DNA of 55,552 bases from Mycobacterium sp. GA-1841 (GCF_001954135.1 NZ_MBEQ01000071.1:1-55552); one strand, 5' to 3'. Numbered from the stretch's first letter, positions 38,534 through 47,785 are shown. Program-made: numbers and translations. Notes: a model not told the origin generated them from the sequence alone.

Positions 38534-39124
38534 GTGGACCGCAACCGGGTGCAGGAACTGCACTACATCACGCCGCTGGGCAACCTGGCGTCGATCCTGC
38601 AGCATGGCATTGTCAGCCACAACCGCGCCGCCACACTCCCACACACATCGATCGCCGACGAAGGAGTGCAAGACCGCAGGACCGGCAAGCCGGTACCCGG
38701 CGGCATGCAACTACACGACTACGTCAACCTCTACTTCCATGCCCGCAACGCCATGATGTCCAAGCGATACCCGATGCGATCGACACTGGCAGTGCTCCGG
38801 ATATCACCCGCAGTGCTCGACATGCCTGGCGTAGTCATCACCGACGGCAACGCCGCCTCCACAGTGACCAAGTTCGGCTCATCACCGAACGCCTTGGCCG
38901 GCCTCGACCCCGAACGCGTCTACGCCCACACCTGGAACCACCCCGACCCCTGGATCAAACGTGAACAAAAGCGCCAACGCTGCGCCGAGGTACTGGTGCC
39001 GCACAGAGTCGGCCCGGAATATCTCACCGGCTGCTACGTGCACACCGCCGACGGCATCGGCCAATGCAATAAGGTCAGCGCAGAATTGGCAGTGGAGGTG
39101 AACGCGTATGTCTTCTTCGGATGA
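38534..39124 (+). CDS. darT: DarT-type DNA ADP-ribosyltransferase toxin
   Basis: A 196-aa protein of the DarT (DUF4433) family, which ADP-ribosylates bases in single-stranded DNA using NAD. ELHYITPLGNLASILQHGIVSHN (with H10) is the NAD-binding start, DYVNLYFHARNAMM (about 62-75) is the conserved YF/Y-x-ARxxM segment, and TDGNAASTVTKF matches other DarT proteins. E152 in QRCAEVLVPHRV is the probable catalytic Glu. The GTG start at 38534 fits the family's N-terminus. The darG gene overlaps its end by 17 bases, so production of toxin and antitoxin is coupled. Confidence 0.92.
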   Translation: MDRNRVQELHYITPLGNLASILQHGIVSHNRAATLPHTSIADEGVQDRRTGKPVPGGMQLHDYVNLYFHARNAMMSKRYPMRSTLAVLRISPAVLDMPGVVITDGNAASTVTKFGSSPNALAGLDPERVYAHTWNHPDPWIKREQKRQRCAEVLVPHRVGPEYLTGCYVHTADGIGQCNKVSAELAVEVNAYVFFG

Positions 39125-40253
39125 CCGTTCCAACGTGCGCCTGGTCACCGGCAACGTGCTGGACTCGCCGGCACAAACCATCGTCAACACCGTCAACTGC
39201 GTCGGAGTGATGGGCAAAGGCGTCGCCCTCGCATTCAAAAAGCGCTACCCCGACATGTTCAAGGACTACGTCGTCCGCTGCGATCGCAAAGAAGTGCAAC
39301 TCGGCCGCCCCTACCTGTACAAGGCCGACGACCACCTCATCATCAACTTCCCGACCAAAGGCCACTGGCGCGCCGTGAGCCGCCTGCAAGACATCGTCGA
39401 AGGCCTCCAATACCTGCAGGCCCACTACAAAGAATGGGGCGTGACCTCCCTCGCGGTCCCGCCACTCGGATGCGGCAACGGCCAGCTCGAATGGAAAGTC
39501 GTCGGCCCCACGCTGATGCGCTATCTGCAGCAGCTCGACATCCCCGTCGACCTCTACGTGCCCCACGGCGAATCACCCGACGTCGAACAGCTTTCCCTCG
39601 ATCTCGACCACCCCAGCGCCGATTCCGGTGATGTAGACACCACCGACCGCTACGTGCCACCGGAATGGGTCGCCATCATCGCGATCCTCGACCGCCTGCA
39701 ACGCCAAGAGCACCACTGGCCGGTCGGCCGCGTCATGTTCCAAAAGCTGGTCTACTTCGCCTCCCAGACCGGCATCCCCACCGGCCTCGACTTCCACAAA
39801 GACAGCTACGGACCCTTCGCGCCGACCCTCAAACGTCACCTCGCGACGCTGCAGAACAACGGCCTCGCCATCGAACAGCAAGCTGGCAACATGTTCATCG
39901 TCCGAGTCGGCCCCACCTACCGCGACGCCGTCAGCAGCTACCGCGACTGCATGGAGCAGTGGCGCACCGCCGTTGATCGCACCGTCGACCTGATGGCCCG
40001 CATGAACACCAAGACCGCCGAAGTCGCCGCCACCGTCCACTTCACCGCGGCGGCCCTGGCCGACGAGTACGGCCGCCGGCCAACGGCCACCGAAGTCATT
40101 ACCTCGGTCGAGCAGTGGAAAATTCGCCGCACCCCCAAAGTTGAGCGCAGTGACATCGTCGACGCTCTCGCAGTGCTGGGCCTGCGCGGCTGGCTCGACG
40201 TCGAACTCGATGACGAAGCCGCCGAAATGGTCGACGAACTCGTCGACAGCTGA
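39108..40253 (+). CDS. darG: DarG-type macrodomain antitoxin
   Basis: A 381-aa antitoxin. Residues about 9-165 are a macrodomain that removes ADP-ribose from DNA: VRLVTGNVLDSPAQTIVNTVNC, then GVMGKGVALAFKKRYPDMF (the Gly-rich loop) and LAVPPLGCGNGQLEW. Residues about 185-381 are the C-terminal region (HHWPVGRVMFQKLVYFASQTGIP, then FHKDSYGPFAPTLKRHLATL) found in DarG, which also binds and blocks the toxin. The DNA repair activity and the direct inhibition are known for the family; only the domains are seen here. Confidence 0.93.
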   Translation: MSSSDDRSNVRLVTGNVLDSPAQTIVNTVNCVGVMGKGVALAFKKRYPDMFKDYVVRCDRKEVQLGRPYLYKADDHLIINFPTKGHWRAVSRLQDIVEGLQYLQAHYKEWGVTSLAVPPLGCGNGQLEWKVVGPTLMRYLQQLDIPVDLYVPHGESPDVEQLSLDLDHPSADSGDVDTTDRYVPPEWVAIIAILDRLQRQEHHWPVGRVMFQKLVYFASQTGIPTGLDFHKDSYGPFAPTLKRHLATLQNNGLAIEQQAGNMFIVRVGPTYRDAVSSYRDCMEQWRTAVDRTVDLMARMNTKTAEVAATVHFTAAALADEYGRRPTATEVITSVEQWKIRRTPKVERSDIVDALAVLGLRGWLDVELDDEAAEMVDELVDS

Positions 40254-40319
40254 CACTCATCCCGGAGGCGGCAAACCGACAGCGCAATCATTCAGAACAG
40301 ACATGTGGAGCGACGATAA

Positions 40320-40541
40320 ATGGCTGAGCCGGAAAGCTTTCCACCTATGGTGTTCATGGGTGTGAAGAACGAACCCAGCGCGCGACGCGCCACCATCCGC
40401 GAGTTGACACCGCAATTCCATCGCCCACCCGACGCGGTGTGGGCGCAGTGCTTCCGCATCGAATGCACCACGTCTCCGCAGATCGACTGGCACGACGCCG
40501 ACTTCGCGAAGTGCACCGCTGGACAGGAGACCCCCCCATGA
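40320..40541 (+). CDS. Unknown small protein A downstream of darTG
   Basis: A 73-aa protein beginning MAEPESFPPMVFMGVKNEPS and containing FRIECTTSPQIDWHDADFAKC. GGAG at 40307-40310 is placed 9 bases before the ATG. Its stop overlaps the next small gene's ATG (ATGA at 40538-40541), which supports both being translated. No family is recognised. It is on the darTG strand, 66 bases downstream. Confidence 0.55.
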   Translation: MAEPESFPPMVFMGVKNEPSARRATIRELTPQFHRPPDAVWAQCFRIECTTSPQIDWHDADFAKCTAGQETPP

Positions 40542-40681
40542 TCGACGCACTACGCGACGCCACTGCCGCAGCAGACAAGCGGTTCATCGCACAACTGAGA
40601 CAGACAGACCCCGACATCGCCTCCGACGTCGTACAAGCCGAGATCATCAGCGCAGCATCAGTAAGTGCCGACGGCCCATAA
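40538..40681 (+). CDS. Unknown small protein B, coupled to small protein A
   Basis: A 47-aa acidic helical microprotein (IDALRDATAAADKRFIAQLR, QTDPDIASDVVQAEIISAAS). ATG at 40538 overlaps the previous stop, and AGGAGA lies 7 C's upstream of it. No family is recognised. A hairpin at 40704-40721 may end the transcript. Confidence 0.5.
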   Translation: MIDALRDATAAADKRFIAQLRQTDPDIASDVVQAEIISAASVSADGP

Positions 40682-40703
40682 CTGCTCCCGATCGGCCCAC
40701 CCA

Positions 40704-40721
40704 CCCGCCTCTACTAGCGGG
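40704..40721 (+). terminator. Weak hairpin after the small genes
   Basis: CCCGC (40704-40708), 8-base loop CTCTACTA, GCGGG (40717-40721), 22 bases after small protein B. There is no U-tract. The rest of 40682-40860 shows nothing I recognise. Confidence 0.35.
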
Positions 40722-40860
40722 CTCTAGTCCTGGCCAGTCCGGAAAACGTCGCGGTGCTGCTGCTCCGCTACACCTGCCACCGAACGATCCTGCACGCCGG
40801 TGACTCACAATGAGGAACGATCGCCTCCCGTGTCGCGGCGGAGGTCGACGAAGTTGGGCG

Positions 40861-43401
40861 TCACGGGTAGGCCATGCCCTCCGCGGCGAACAACGCTTCG
40901 ATCAGGATGCCGTTCGTAGCTCCCGCGATGCGCTCGTCGATGCCGTCAATCGTCAGGTCGAGTGCCCGTAGGGAACCGCCGATCTTGATAATGGCCAGGC
41001 ACCGCCGGACTCGGTCGGAGTGGTCCTGTGCGTAGCACGCAAGTGCCGACCATTTCGCCGAGGTGTCGGCGAGGTCGTAACGGTGCGGATCCACGATGTC
41101 CATGACGAACTCACCGTCTGCGTCGTCGTGCCAGAACAGAAAGTCCGGGTGCATCAGCTGGTACTTGTCGCCGAACAGATAGGGAACGGCGAGTGCATGT
41201 TGTCCCGACGAGGGGTTTCGGTACCACGCCACCAGTGTGCTCGCTCCAAGTTCCGATTCGAGCACTGCGGACTCCCAGGACGAACGGGAGGTGTCGACGG
41301 GGAATTCGCCGGCGTTCGGCTTGCCGTCGGGGATCACGTAGAGGTGATAGGGGTATGTCGCGATTGCCTCGGTGGTTTGTCCGCGGACCTTTTCGGTTGC
41401 CGCCGGGTAGACGTCGCGCACTTCGACCGTCGTGGGCAGCATCGGCATTCCGCCCAGGTGCCAGAGCGGCTCGATTTGATCCCGGACGTGGCGTTGACGC
41501 CTCGACACCTCCGAGCGGTGCTGTTCCCGCCAGGTACTGATCAGTGCTGCGGCCTGTGTGTCGATGATTTCCTTGAAGCCCAGTTCTGCCATGGCCGTTA
41601 AGCGCGCGGCCGCGTCGACTTCGTCCTCCCCGGCGTCGCACAAGGCGTTGTAGTACCAGTTCGCCGAGCCGTCAGGCAGGACCCGCTGGGCGCGGCGGAA
41701 GTATCCGTCCAAGTCACGCTCGTTGGTTGGGGTGTCAGCCTTGACGATGCTCTGCATGAGGGTCTCGCCGTAGGCGACCATGGTGGTGCTGACCGTCAGC
41801 GACAGGATGTCCTTGACCTTGGCGTCGATCTCATTGCTCCGCTGGCCATCCGCGGCTTTCGTCTGGTCGATGATCCATTGCTTGGCCTTCGCTGAACCCT
41901 GACTCACAAGACCGTGCTCGGTGAGCGCGGCGGCGAGCCGCATCAATTGCGCTGTCCGGGACGAGAACGTCGCCCTCTGCCGGGTGTATGAGGGCACGGT
42001 GTCCAGTAGGTCGAACACCTCGGCCGGCACCTTCGGTGAACGTACGCACATCACCGGAGCCACGACGACGTCGACTTCGACTGTCTCGTCCTCGGTGAGC
42101 GCGTTGACAACTCGCGCAACGTGCTCGGTGCGGAACCCGGGTAAGTACGCGGCCACCTCGTTCAGTCGGTCATCGCCCTCGACCCGCTTCGCCAGTGGCG
42201 TCCGGACCAGCCGGCCGATCAGCTGAGCGATCTCCGTGTAGGAGTCCTTGCCCTGGAACGACACCAACACCTCGGCCCGCGGGCAGTCCCAACCGGTGGT
42301 GAGTGCCGACTTGAACAGCACCACCCGGGCGCGATCATCGCCGGAGATCGCCTCCGGCGGCAGGTACCGCACACTGCGGTCACCAACCTTGAGCGGACCG
42401 TGAGGGTCGCCGAACGCGTGGGCGACGGCGTAGTCGGACAGTTCCGACCATGCGGACTCAAGCACCGACAGGATCTCCGCAAGCCGGGCCTCAGTCACCT
42501 TCGGCTCGACCTGCACTACCAATAGCGGCTCCACCAACCGGTCACCGGTCGTCTCGTGGTGCGTCCGCCAGGCCGCATCGGCGTTCCGTAGATCCTCGAC
42601 GGCGAGGGTCAACATGGTGTTGTCGGCGGACTGCGACTCGCCGATGCTGCGTAACAGGATTCTGTCTTTGAGCAGTCCGGACTCGCGTACGTCGCCCGCC
42701 TTTACTTCGACGAGTCGCATTGTGCGGTCCGCGGCCTGCATCGCGGTTTGGAATCTGTCTGGAGTGGCCGAGATCCCGAGCACCACCGGGGCGGCCGGTT
42801 GCTTGGTCCCGATGTTGGTCACACCACCTCCGACGATGGTGCCGGCGATCGACTTCCGCTCCGTGCCCTTGGTTCCCGAACCGCGGTGCGCCTCGTCCCA
42901 GATCACGAGAAAGTTTTCGCCACGTTCACGCACGGTGTTGGCGATCATGTCCCAACCGCCGTAGGTGCGCTTGTCGTTGTGGGTGCCGTCGGGCCGCGTC
43001 GCGTGCAGAGTCGAGTTCTTCTGCATCGCCTGGATGTGCACGAAGTAGATGAGGCCGGGTTCGAGGGTCCGGTGGTCTTCCTCTCCTAGGTACCGGATCT
43101 GGTTCATGTCGATCCCGCCGCCGGATGCTTGGTGGATCTTGCTGATCGTCTGGGCGTTGAGAGAGCGGTCGTCGGTGATCCACAACACCGTCATGTTCGG
43201 GTTGGCTGCCCGTGTCGGAGTGCCTTTGTACAGGCCTTCGAGGACCGCGGTGGCGATGACTGTCTTGCCGGCGCCAGTAGGGGCGGTGAGCCCGACAGCG
43301 GTGCGCTCACCGTCGTCCAGGTAGCCAGCGCGGGCCTTGGCCAGGTGGGAGAGCACGGACTCGACGGCCGTGCTTTGGTAGGGCTCTAGCGCGAATCTCA
43401 C
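40861..43401 (-). CDS. res: Type III restriction enzyme, Res subunit (helicase/translocase)
   Basis: An 846-aa SF2 motor of a type III restriction system. Walker A is TAPTGAGKTVIATAVLEG (K46), motif II FLVIWDEAHRGSG (DEAH 169-172), motif III VLGISATPDRF, motif V KSALTTGWDCPRAEVLVSFQ and motif VI IAQLIGRLVRTPLAKR. The C-terminal segment HPDFLFWHDD...FVMDIVDPHRYD is where the nuclease is expected, but I see no clear (D/E)xK. The GTG start at 43401 overlaps the mod stop (GTGA). The frame also stays open upstream, antisense-like through mod, and that part is rejected. Confidence 0.9.
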   Translation of the reverse strand: MRFALEPYQSTAVESVLSHLAKARAGYLDDGERTAVGLTAPTGAGKTVIATAVLEGLYKGTPTRAANPNMTVLWITDDRSLNAQTISKIHQASGGGIDMNQIRYLGEEDHRTLEPGLIYFVHIQAMQKNSTLHATRPDGTHNDKRTYGGWDMIANTVRERGENFLVIWDEAHRGSGTKGTERKSIAGTIVGGGVTNIGTKQPAAPVVLGISATPDRFQTAMQAADRTMRLVEVKAGDVRESGLLKDRILLRSIGESQSADNTMLTLAVEDLRNADAAWRTHHETTGDRLVEPLLVVQVEPKVTEARLAEILSVLESAWSELSDYAVAHAFGDPHGPLKVGDRSVRYLPPEAISGDDRARVVLFKSALTTGWDCPRAEVLVSFQGKDSYTEIAQLIGRLVRTPLAKRVEGDDRLNEVAAYLPGFRTEHVARVVNALTEDETVEVDVVVAPVMCVRSPKVPAEVFDLLDTVPSYTRQRATFSSRTAQLMRLAAALTEHGLVSQGSAKAKQWIIDQTKAADGQRSNEIDAKVKDILSLTVSTTMVAYGETLMQSIVKADTPTNERDLDGYFRRAQRVLPDGSANWYYNALCDAGEDEVDAAARLTAMAELGFKEIIDTQAAALISTWREQHRSEVSRRQRHVRDQIEPLWHLGGMPMLPTTVEVRDVYPAATEKVRGQTTEAIATYPYHLYVIPDGKPNAGEFPVDTSRSSWESAVLESELGASTLVAWYRNPSSGQHALAVPYLFGDKYQLMHPDFLFWHDDADGEFVMDIVDPHRYDLADTSAKWSALACYAQDHSDRVRRCLAIIKIGGSLRALDLTIDGIDERIAGATNGILIEALFAAEGMAYP

Positions 43402-45407
43402 CGCGTACCGCCAACCGTGTTGATGGTGTAGTTCGACAGGTAGTCCTCGTATAGCTGGACCGTGTCGATCCCAACCGGCAGGCGCTCGGTGGCCTGCTGG
43501 TACTCGGCTGGGGAGTCCGTGATGATGAACAGCACGGACGGTGCACGTCCGTCTACCGCAGCATCGGCTACCGCTGCGGCGAACCCGGTGAGTGCGTCGA
43601 TGTCGAACAGCACTCCATACGCGTCGGTGAGCGCCCATCCTTCGGCCGGCAGATCTTCGATTCGTCTGCCGCGGGCACCGCTTTCGAGCCAGAACAGCGG
43701 TGCGACGGCAGGGAACTCCTGTCCGCGGCGCACCGCGGAGGGGTCGAGGTACGTGAGGTCGAACATCTCGACGTTCGCAGCCAACCCGTCGGAGTAGACC
43801 GACCCGTCCGGTCGCTTGCCGGTCACCACGGTCGATATCCTCGGGCGGCAGACGTACTCGAATACGCCACGTTCCTCCCATTCGGGATCGCCAGGGTGTA
43901 CTCCTTCCGATCGGAGTTTTTTCGCCTCCTTGGCGCCCAACTCGTTGTTGGTGACGAGGATCGATTGCCGGGTGCCGCCGTCTTCGGCGTTGAGTTGCAT
44001 GACGGCCTCGGTGGTGGTGCCGGATCCGCCGAAGAAGTCCAGGATCACTGCATCCTTTGGCGCTGCGAGCCGGAACCACCGCATCAGCACTTCGTGGTCC
44101 TTCGGGAAAGGGAATCGCTTGTCTCCGAAGATGTCCTGCAGGTGCCGCCCGGAGTGCGTCCGCAGCCGTTCGAATACGGACTGGACGACATTGCCGGAGG
44201 TGTGTTCCAAGGGACGCTTCATGCTGACCACGTCTGCGTGCGAGTCGCGGAAGATGATGCGCCCTTCCTTGATCATCTTCTGCATCGTTGTCTTGGAGTA
44301 GGCCCACCCGTTCGGGTGCATGCGGCACGGCTTGCCGGTCTTCGGGTGCGGAAGGTCATACCGCAGGTTCGGCCGCGGGCTGGGACTACGGGTGTCGGCA
44401 TCTCGGCAAAGCGTCCCGTCAGGTAGGAACCACACGTTCCGGGCTAGCGCTTGCACCGGCGAATCTTTCGGCTGAGACTTGAACCATGCGCGCATCGCCG
44501 CAGTCGCCTTGACATCGTCCGGGCCGTGCTCCTTCCATACAGCCGCACCCTGTTCGAGAACCTGTTGGACGCCGGGCTTCTCCTCACGCCAACGAGTCTC
44601 CCGTGCGGCCAACGCAGACTCGTCGCGTGCGTAGATCAGCATGTAGTCCGCGCCGTTGGACACGTAGCGGGAGTCGTTCTTGCGACCGCCCTGCCACACG
44701 ACATCCGAGAGAAAATTGTGGTCACCGAAGACCTGGTCCAACAGCATCCGGAGTCGGTGGTGCTCTTCATCGCCGATCGCCACGATGATCACGCCAGTCG
44801 GCTTCAGCAGGCCTCGTGCGATCCGTAGCCGGCGCTCCAAGAATGACAGCCACTTCGACGACTTCGCGCGGTCGTTTTGGTCGACGTACCGGTCGTTGTA
44901 GATCCAGCCGTCGTTGCCGGTGTTGTAGGGCGGGTCGATGTAGATCAGGTCGACCTTCTCGCGATGCGTGGATCGCAACGCCTGAAGCGCGTGGAAGTTC
45001 TCGCCGTTGATGACCACGTGCCACGGCCCATCGTCCGGGCCGTTTGGGATCCGTTCGACCGAGCGTAGGCCTGGGTAGATCGGCTCCCCGAACTCTCGAA
45101 CGACGACGAGCTCGGCGACTGGTCGCTCACCGCCGTCTCCGGTGAGCACCGCGACCTCGCGGGTCCGGTCGGTAAAGCGCTCCACGGTCCACGTATCGGC
45201 GCTTGACTCGTCGCGCAGCGCCACACTGATGCCCTTGCGAATCGGGTAGTCGGTCAGGCGCACTGACTCCGGAAGATGCCTGTCGAAGAGGAGTCCGAAC
45301 CGGCGGGATCCGCGCAGCAGTTCCACCTCGATGGCGAGTCGATTGCGCAGAGACTCGTCCTGGATCCGGCCGATCAGCTGGTCGAGGACGTTAGTCTCGT
45401 CTGCCAT
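43398..45407 (-). CDS. mod: Type III DNA adenine methyltransferase, Mod subunit
   Basis: A 669-aa beta-class N6-adenine methyltransferase. DLIYIDPPYNTGNDGWIYND carries the catalytic DPPY (158-161), followed by the PTGVIIVAIGDEE region. The AdoMet motif I comes later, VILDFFGGSGTTTEAVMQLN (FFGGSG at about 458-463), the order of the beta class. The target-recognition region lies between. Mod with Res forms the complex, and Mod alone sets the methylation pattern. It is the first gene of the operon, divergent from mrr with a 235-base promoter region. Confidence 0.94.
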   Translation of the reverse strand: MADETNVLDQLIGRIQDESLRNRLAIEVELLRGSRRFGLLFDRHLPESVRLTDYPIRKGISVALRDESSADTWTVERFTDRTREVAVLTGDGGERPVAELVVVREFGEPIYPGLRSVERIPNGPDDGPWHVVINGENFHALQALRSTHREKVDLIYIDPPYNTGNDGWIYNDRYVDQNDRAKSSKWLSFLERRLRIARGLLKPTGVIIVAIGDEEHHRLRMLLDQVFGDHNFLSDVVWQGGRKNDSRYVSNGADYMLIYARDESALAARETRWREEKPGVQQVLEQGAAVWKEHGPDDVKATAAMRAWFKSQPKDSPVQALARNVWFLPDGTLCRDADTRSPSPRPNLRYDLPHPKTGKPCRMHPNGWAYSKTTMQKMIKEGRIIFRDSHADVVSMKRPLEHTSGNVVQSVFERLRTHSGRHLQDIFGDKRFPFPKDHEVLMRWFRLAAPKDAVILDFFGGSGTTTEAVMQLNAEDGGTRQSILVTNNELGAKEAKKLRSEGVHPGDPEWEERGVFEYVCRPRISTVVTGKRPDGSVYSDGLAANVEMFDLTYLDPSAVRRGQEFPAVAPLFWLESGARGRRIEDLPAEGWALTDAYGVLFDIDALTGFAAAVADAAVDGRAPSVLFIITDSPAEYQQATERLPVGIDTVQLYEDYLSNYTINTVGGTR

Positions 45408-45642
45408 CTAGCCGCCCCTCCAGCGCCGCGTTCATCAAGTCCCCGGAAGCCTATGTGGCGGCAGGTCCGGGGTGTCGAGCTGCTCCCGGTTTCTCGGCTT
45501 TTGTCGCGCTGTGGTGACCGGCTCGATGCGGAAGCGCAACAGTGCAATGTCAGAGGCATCACCCGGTCCGATCCGCCGCGGCAGCTTACGGTTCTGCATG
45601 CCGATCGGCTCCATCCATGCGCTCCCCGAATAGATTCGGAGC

Positions 45643-46509
45643 GTGACCGCTGTGCCGCCGTATCAGGATCTGCTCTGGCCCGCTGTCCTCGCGATGCGCG
45701 ACCTCGGCGACTCGGGATCTATCGACGAGATCACTGAGCGTGTCCTCGAGCGGGAGAACTTCTCTGAAGCGCAGCAGTCGGCCCTGCACGGTGACGGACC
45801 CGGAACCGAGATCGCCTACCGGTTGGCGTGGGCGCGGACATACCTCAAGGGGATGGGCCTCGCCGACAACTCACGCCGCGGTGTCTGGAGCCTCACCGCC
45901 GCGGGCCGGACCGTCACCGAACCCGAGATCGAGCCGCTGCGGCAGAAATACATCGCTGCCTCCCGGAAGCCGCGTAGGCGCAAAGCCACTACCGACGACC
46001 CTGCAGAGCTGTTCGACACGAACCCGGAGGGGGCGAGCCGCGAGGAATCCTGGCAGGACCAGCTTCTCGACGCCGTGATGCAGATGGAGCCCGCCGCATT
46101 CGAGCGGCTTGCGCAACGGCTTCTCCGCGAGGCCGGATTCACCAACACAAGGGTCACGGGCAAGTCCGGTGACGGCGGCATTGACGGCGTCGGCGTGTAC
46201 CGCCTTTCCCTCGTGAGCTTCCCCGTGTTCTTCCAGTGCAAGCGGTACGTCGGCTCGGTCGGAGCTGGGGCGGTTCGCGACTTCCGCGGTGCGATGATGG
46301 GCCGAGGCGATAAAGGCCTGATCATCACCACCGGCACCTTCACCGCCGACGCTAAGGCCCATGCAGCACGAGACGGTGCACCACCGCTCGACCTCATCGA
46401 CGGAGCCAGGCTGTGCGAGCTGCTCAAGGAGTTCGACATGGGAGTCACCACGCGGATTCGGCAGGTCGAAGATGTGTCCGTCGACAGCTCGTTCTTCCAG
46501 AGGATCTAA
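45643..46509 (+). CDS. mrr: Mrr-type (type IV) restriction endonuclease
   Basis: A 288-aa enzyme. Residues 5-100 are the Mrr N-terminal winged helix (YQDLLWPAVLAMRDLGDSGSIDEI, ending GVWSLTAAGRTV). Residues about 150-265 are Mrr_cat: MEPAAFERLAQRLLREAGF, GKSGDGGIDGVGVY (D177/D181) and FFQCKRYVGSVGAGAVRDF (Q198-x-K200), then KGLIITTGTFTADAKAHA. Mrr proteins cut methylated or foreign DNA in the cytoplasm. It is divergent from the type III operon. GTG at 45643 is directly followed by the winged-helix region. Confidence 0.93.
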   Translation: MTAVPPYQDLLWPAVLAMRDLGDSGSIDEITERVLERENFSEAQQSALHGDGPGTEIAYRLAWARTYLKGMGLADNSRRGVWSLTAAGRTVTEPEIEPLRQKYIAASRKPRRRKATTDDPAELFDTNPEGASREESWQDQLLDAVMQMEPAAFERLAQRLLREAGFTNTRVTGKSGDGGIDGVGVYRLSLVSFPVFFQCKRYVGSVGAGAVRDFRGAMMGRGDKGLIITTGTFTADAKAHAARDGAPPLDLIDGARLCELLKEFDMGVTTRIRQVEDVSVDSSFFQRI

Positions 46510-46560
46510 CCGTCCTCGCCCAGTGCTGTGTACCCGTGATGACTGATACCCAATGAGCGA

Positions 46561-46578
46561 TGCCCCACTAGTAGGGCA
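46561..46578. promoter_or_regulatory. Palindromic operator upstream of the XRE regulator
   Basis: TGCCCCACTAGTAGGGCA is symmetric at 16 of 18 positions around the centre ACTAGT. It lies 34 bases before the regulator's GTG, right for autoregulation. A related perfect palindrome with the same CTAG core occurs at 47786-47797. Confidence 0.6.
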
Positions 46579-46611
46579 GACTCTTTTGCTGTCTGACTGG
46601 CTACTGGTGTC

Positions 46612-46878
46612 GTGCCGACTCGACCCAGTCAGACAGATCCCGCAAGAGCCGCCCTGTGGGCCGAGCGCCGCCGTGCGGTGGGCCGGCGGATCCGCAGTGT
46701 GCGACTCCAGCGCGGTTTGACTCAAGAAGCGCTCGCCCTGGAGTCAGGTGTCACGCGCAATGTGCTCATCCACGTCGAGCACGGCAAGCGCGGGCTGTTA
46801 TTCGAGCGGCTGTATGACATCGCCGAGGTACTGGGGGTGACGGCCGGCGACTTGCTTGACGACCCGACCGACGACTGA
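46612..46878 (+). CDS. XRE-family helix-turn-helix regulator
   Basis: An 88-aa single-domain Cro/C1-type DNA-binding protein. The HTH spans about residues 27-82: GRRIRSVRLQRGLTQEALALESGV, TRNVLIHVEHGKRGLLFERLYDIAEVLGVTAGDLL. The size and the position next to restriction genes suggest a controller (C) protein or an island regulator. The start is GTG at 46612, with a palindromic operator just upstream. The target genes are not shown. Confidence 0.88.
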   Translation: MPTRPSQTDPARAALWAERRRAVGRRIRSVRLQRGLTQEALALESGVTRNVLIHVEHGKRGLLFERLYDIAEVLGVTAGDLLDDPTDD

Positions 46879-47111
46879 ACCGTCTAATTGCGCATCTGCG
46901 TGCGACGCGGATGCGATCGACTCGAGTGCGGGAGGCAATGGTGGGGCAGCGATTCACATTCTGAGGTAGCGGGGTTCAGTGCGCACCAAATTCGAATAGC
47001 GAACCGTCCGTTCGTCGGTTGCCGTACACGGCAGCTCTTCGCGGGAATGCGCTGCGGTGATGCCATCACATTGCTTTGTTGCGGAAGCGTTCCACACAGT
47101 CAATCGGAGAC

Positions 47112-47759
47112 TCATTCGTTCTCGGCCATTGCCGATGCTCGACGTACCATCCACTGCTGAACGACGTGGCTACCTGCAGCGCGAATCGCATCGCGATGCG
47201 TTGCCATGTGGCGCTGCCTGCGGCTGATCAATACTTTTTCGATTTTATTGCGGTATCCATCCGGGTTCTCCTCGATTGAAATCTCGGTACCGCCTGAATC
47301 CAGTCGACTTTCTTGATCGTTATGTGTGGCCGATTTGTCCACTGCCGCAGCAGCGGACGGATGTATGCCCGGCGCTCCGCCCGTCAACGGGGCGCCACCA
47401 AAAAACAGGCCGCCAATCTCGGTCTCGAACTCGTCGACATCGGATCGATCCGGAGCGACGGCGACCGCGCCTTCGGCGACTGCGGCCCGGTGTCGATTGA
47501 TGATCGAACCTGGCGTCGTGCAACTGTCGTCGCAGCATGCCGCGGTCAGCTCCGCGCCTTGGTGCAACAAGCTTGCCGCAATGAACGTCTGCCGGGCGAC
47601 CTGGCTTGATACGGCAAGGGTTTCGGTGAGGGTTCCAAAGTCGATGGTGGCTTCTTGGTCGATCGCATGTAGTGCTAGCAGGCACTCCAGAATGGACACG
47701 CGCAGTTCGTCAAGTACCTCGACCGCCAGTGCTGTCGCTGATTGTTTGCTGTCGCTCAT
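47112..47759 (-). CDS. Unknown protein, possibly controlled by the XRE regulator
   Basis: A 215-aa protein (MSDSKQSATALAVEVLDEL...). The N-terminal about 80 residues are helical (LRVSILECLLALHAIDQEA, then LAVSSQVARQTFIAASLLHQ) with a Cys pair CCDDSC near 80. The middle is Gly/Ala-rich (FFGGAPLTGGAPGIHPS) and the C-terminus is basic (IEKVLISRRQRHMATHRD). No family is recognised, and coding status rests on composition and an uninterrupted frame. ATG at 47759 is chosen; the frame opens from 47774. A perfect 12-bp palindrome is 27 bases upstream of the start. Confidence 0.5.
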   Translation of the reverse strand: MSDSKQSATALAVEVLDELRVSILECLLALHAIDQEATIDFGTLTETLAVSSQVARQTFIAASLLHQGAELTAACCDDSCTTPGSIINRHRAAVAEGAVAVAPDRSDVDEFETEIGGLFFGGAPLTGGAPGIHPSAAAAVDKSATHNDQESRLDSGGTEISIEENPDGYRNKIEKVLISRRQRHMATHRDAIRAAGSHVVQQWMVRRASAMAENE

Positions 47760-47785
47760 TCCATCGAGAACCATCGAGCGAATGT

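Noticed and set aside
43402..44328. In-frame 5' extension of the res gene making a 1155-aa protein
   Set aside because: It runs through the mod gene in another frame and is Arg-rich without helicase similarity. The GTG at 43401 overlapping the mod stop begins exactly at the conserved Res start.
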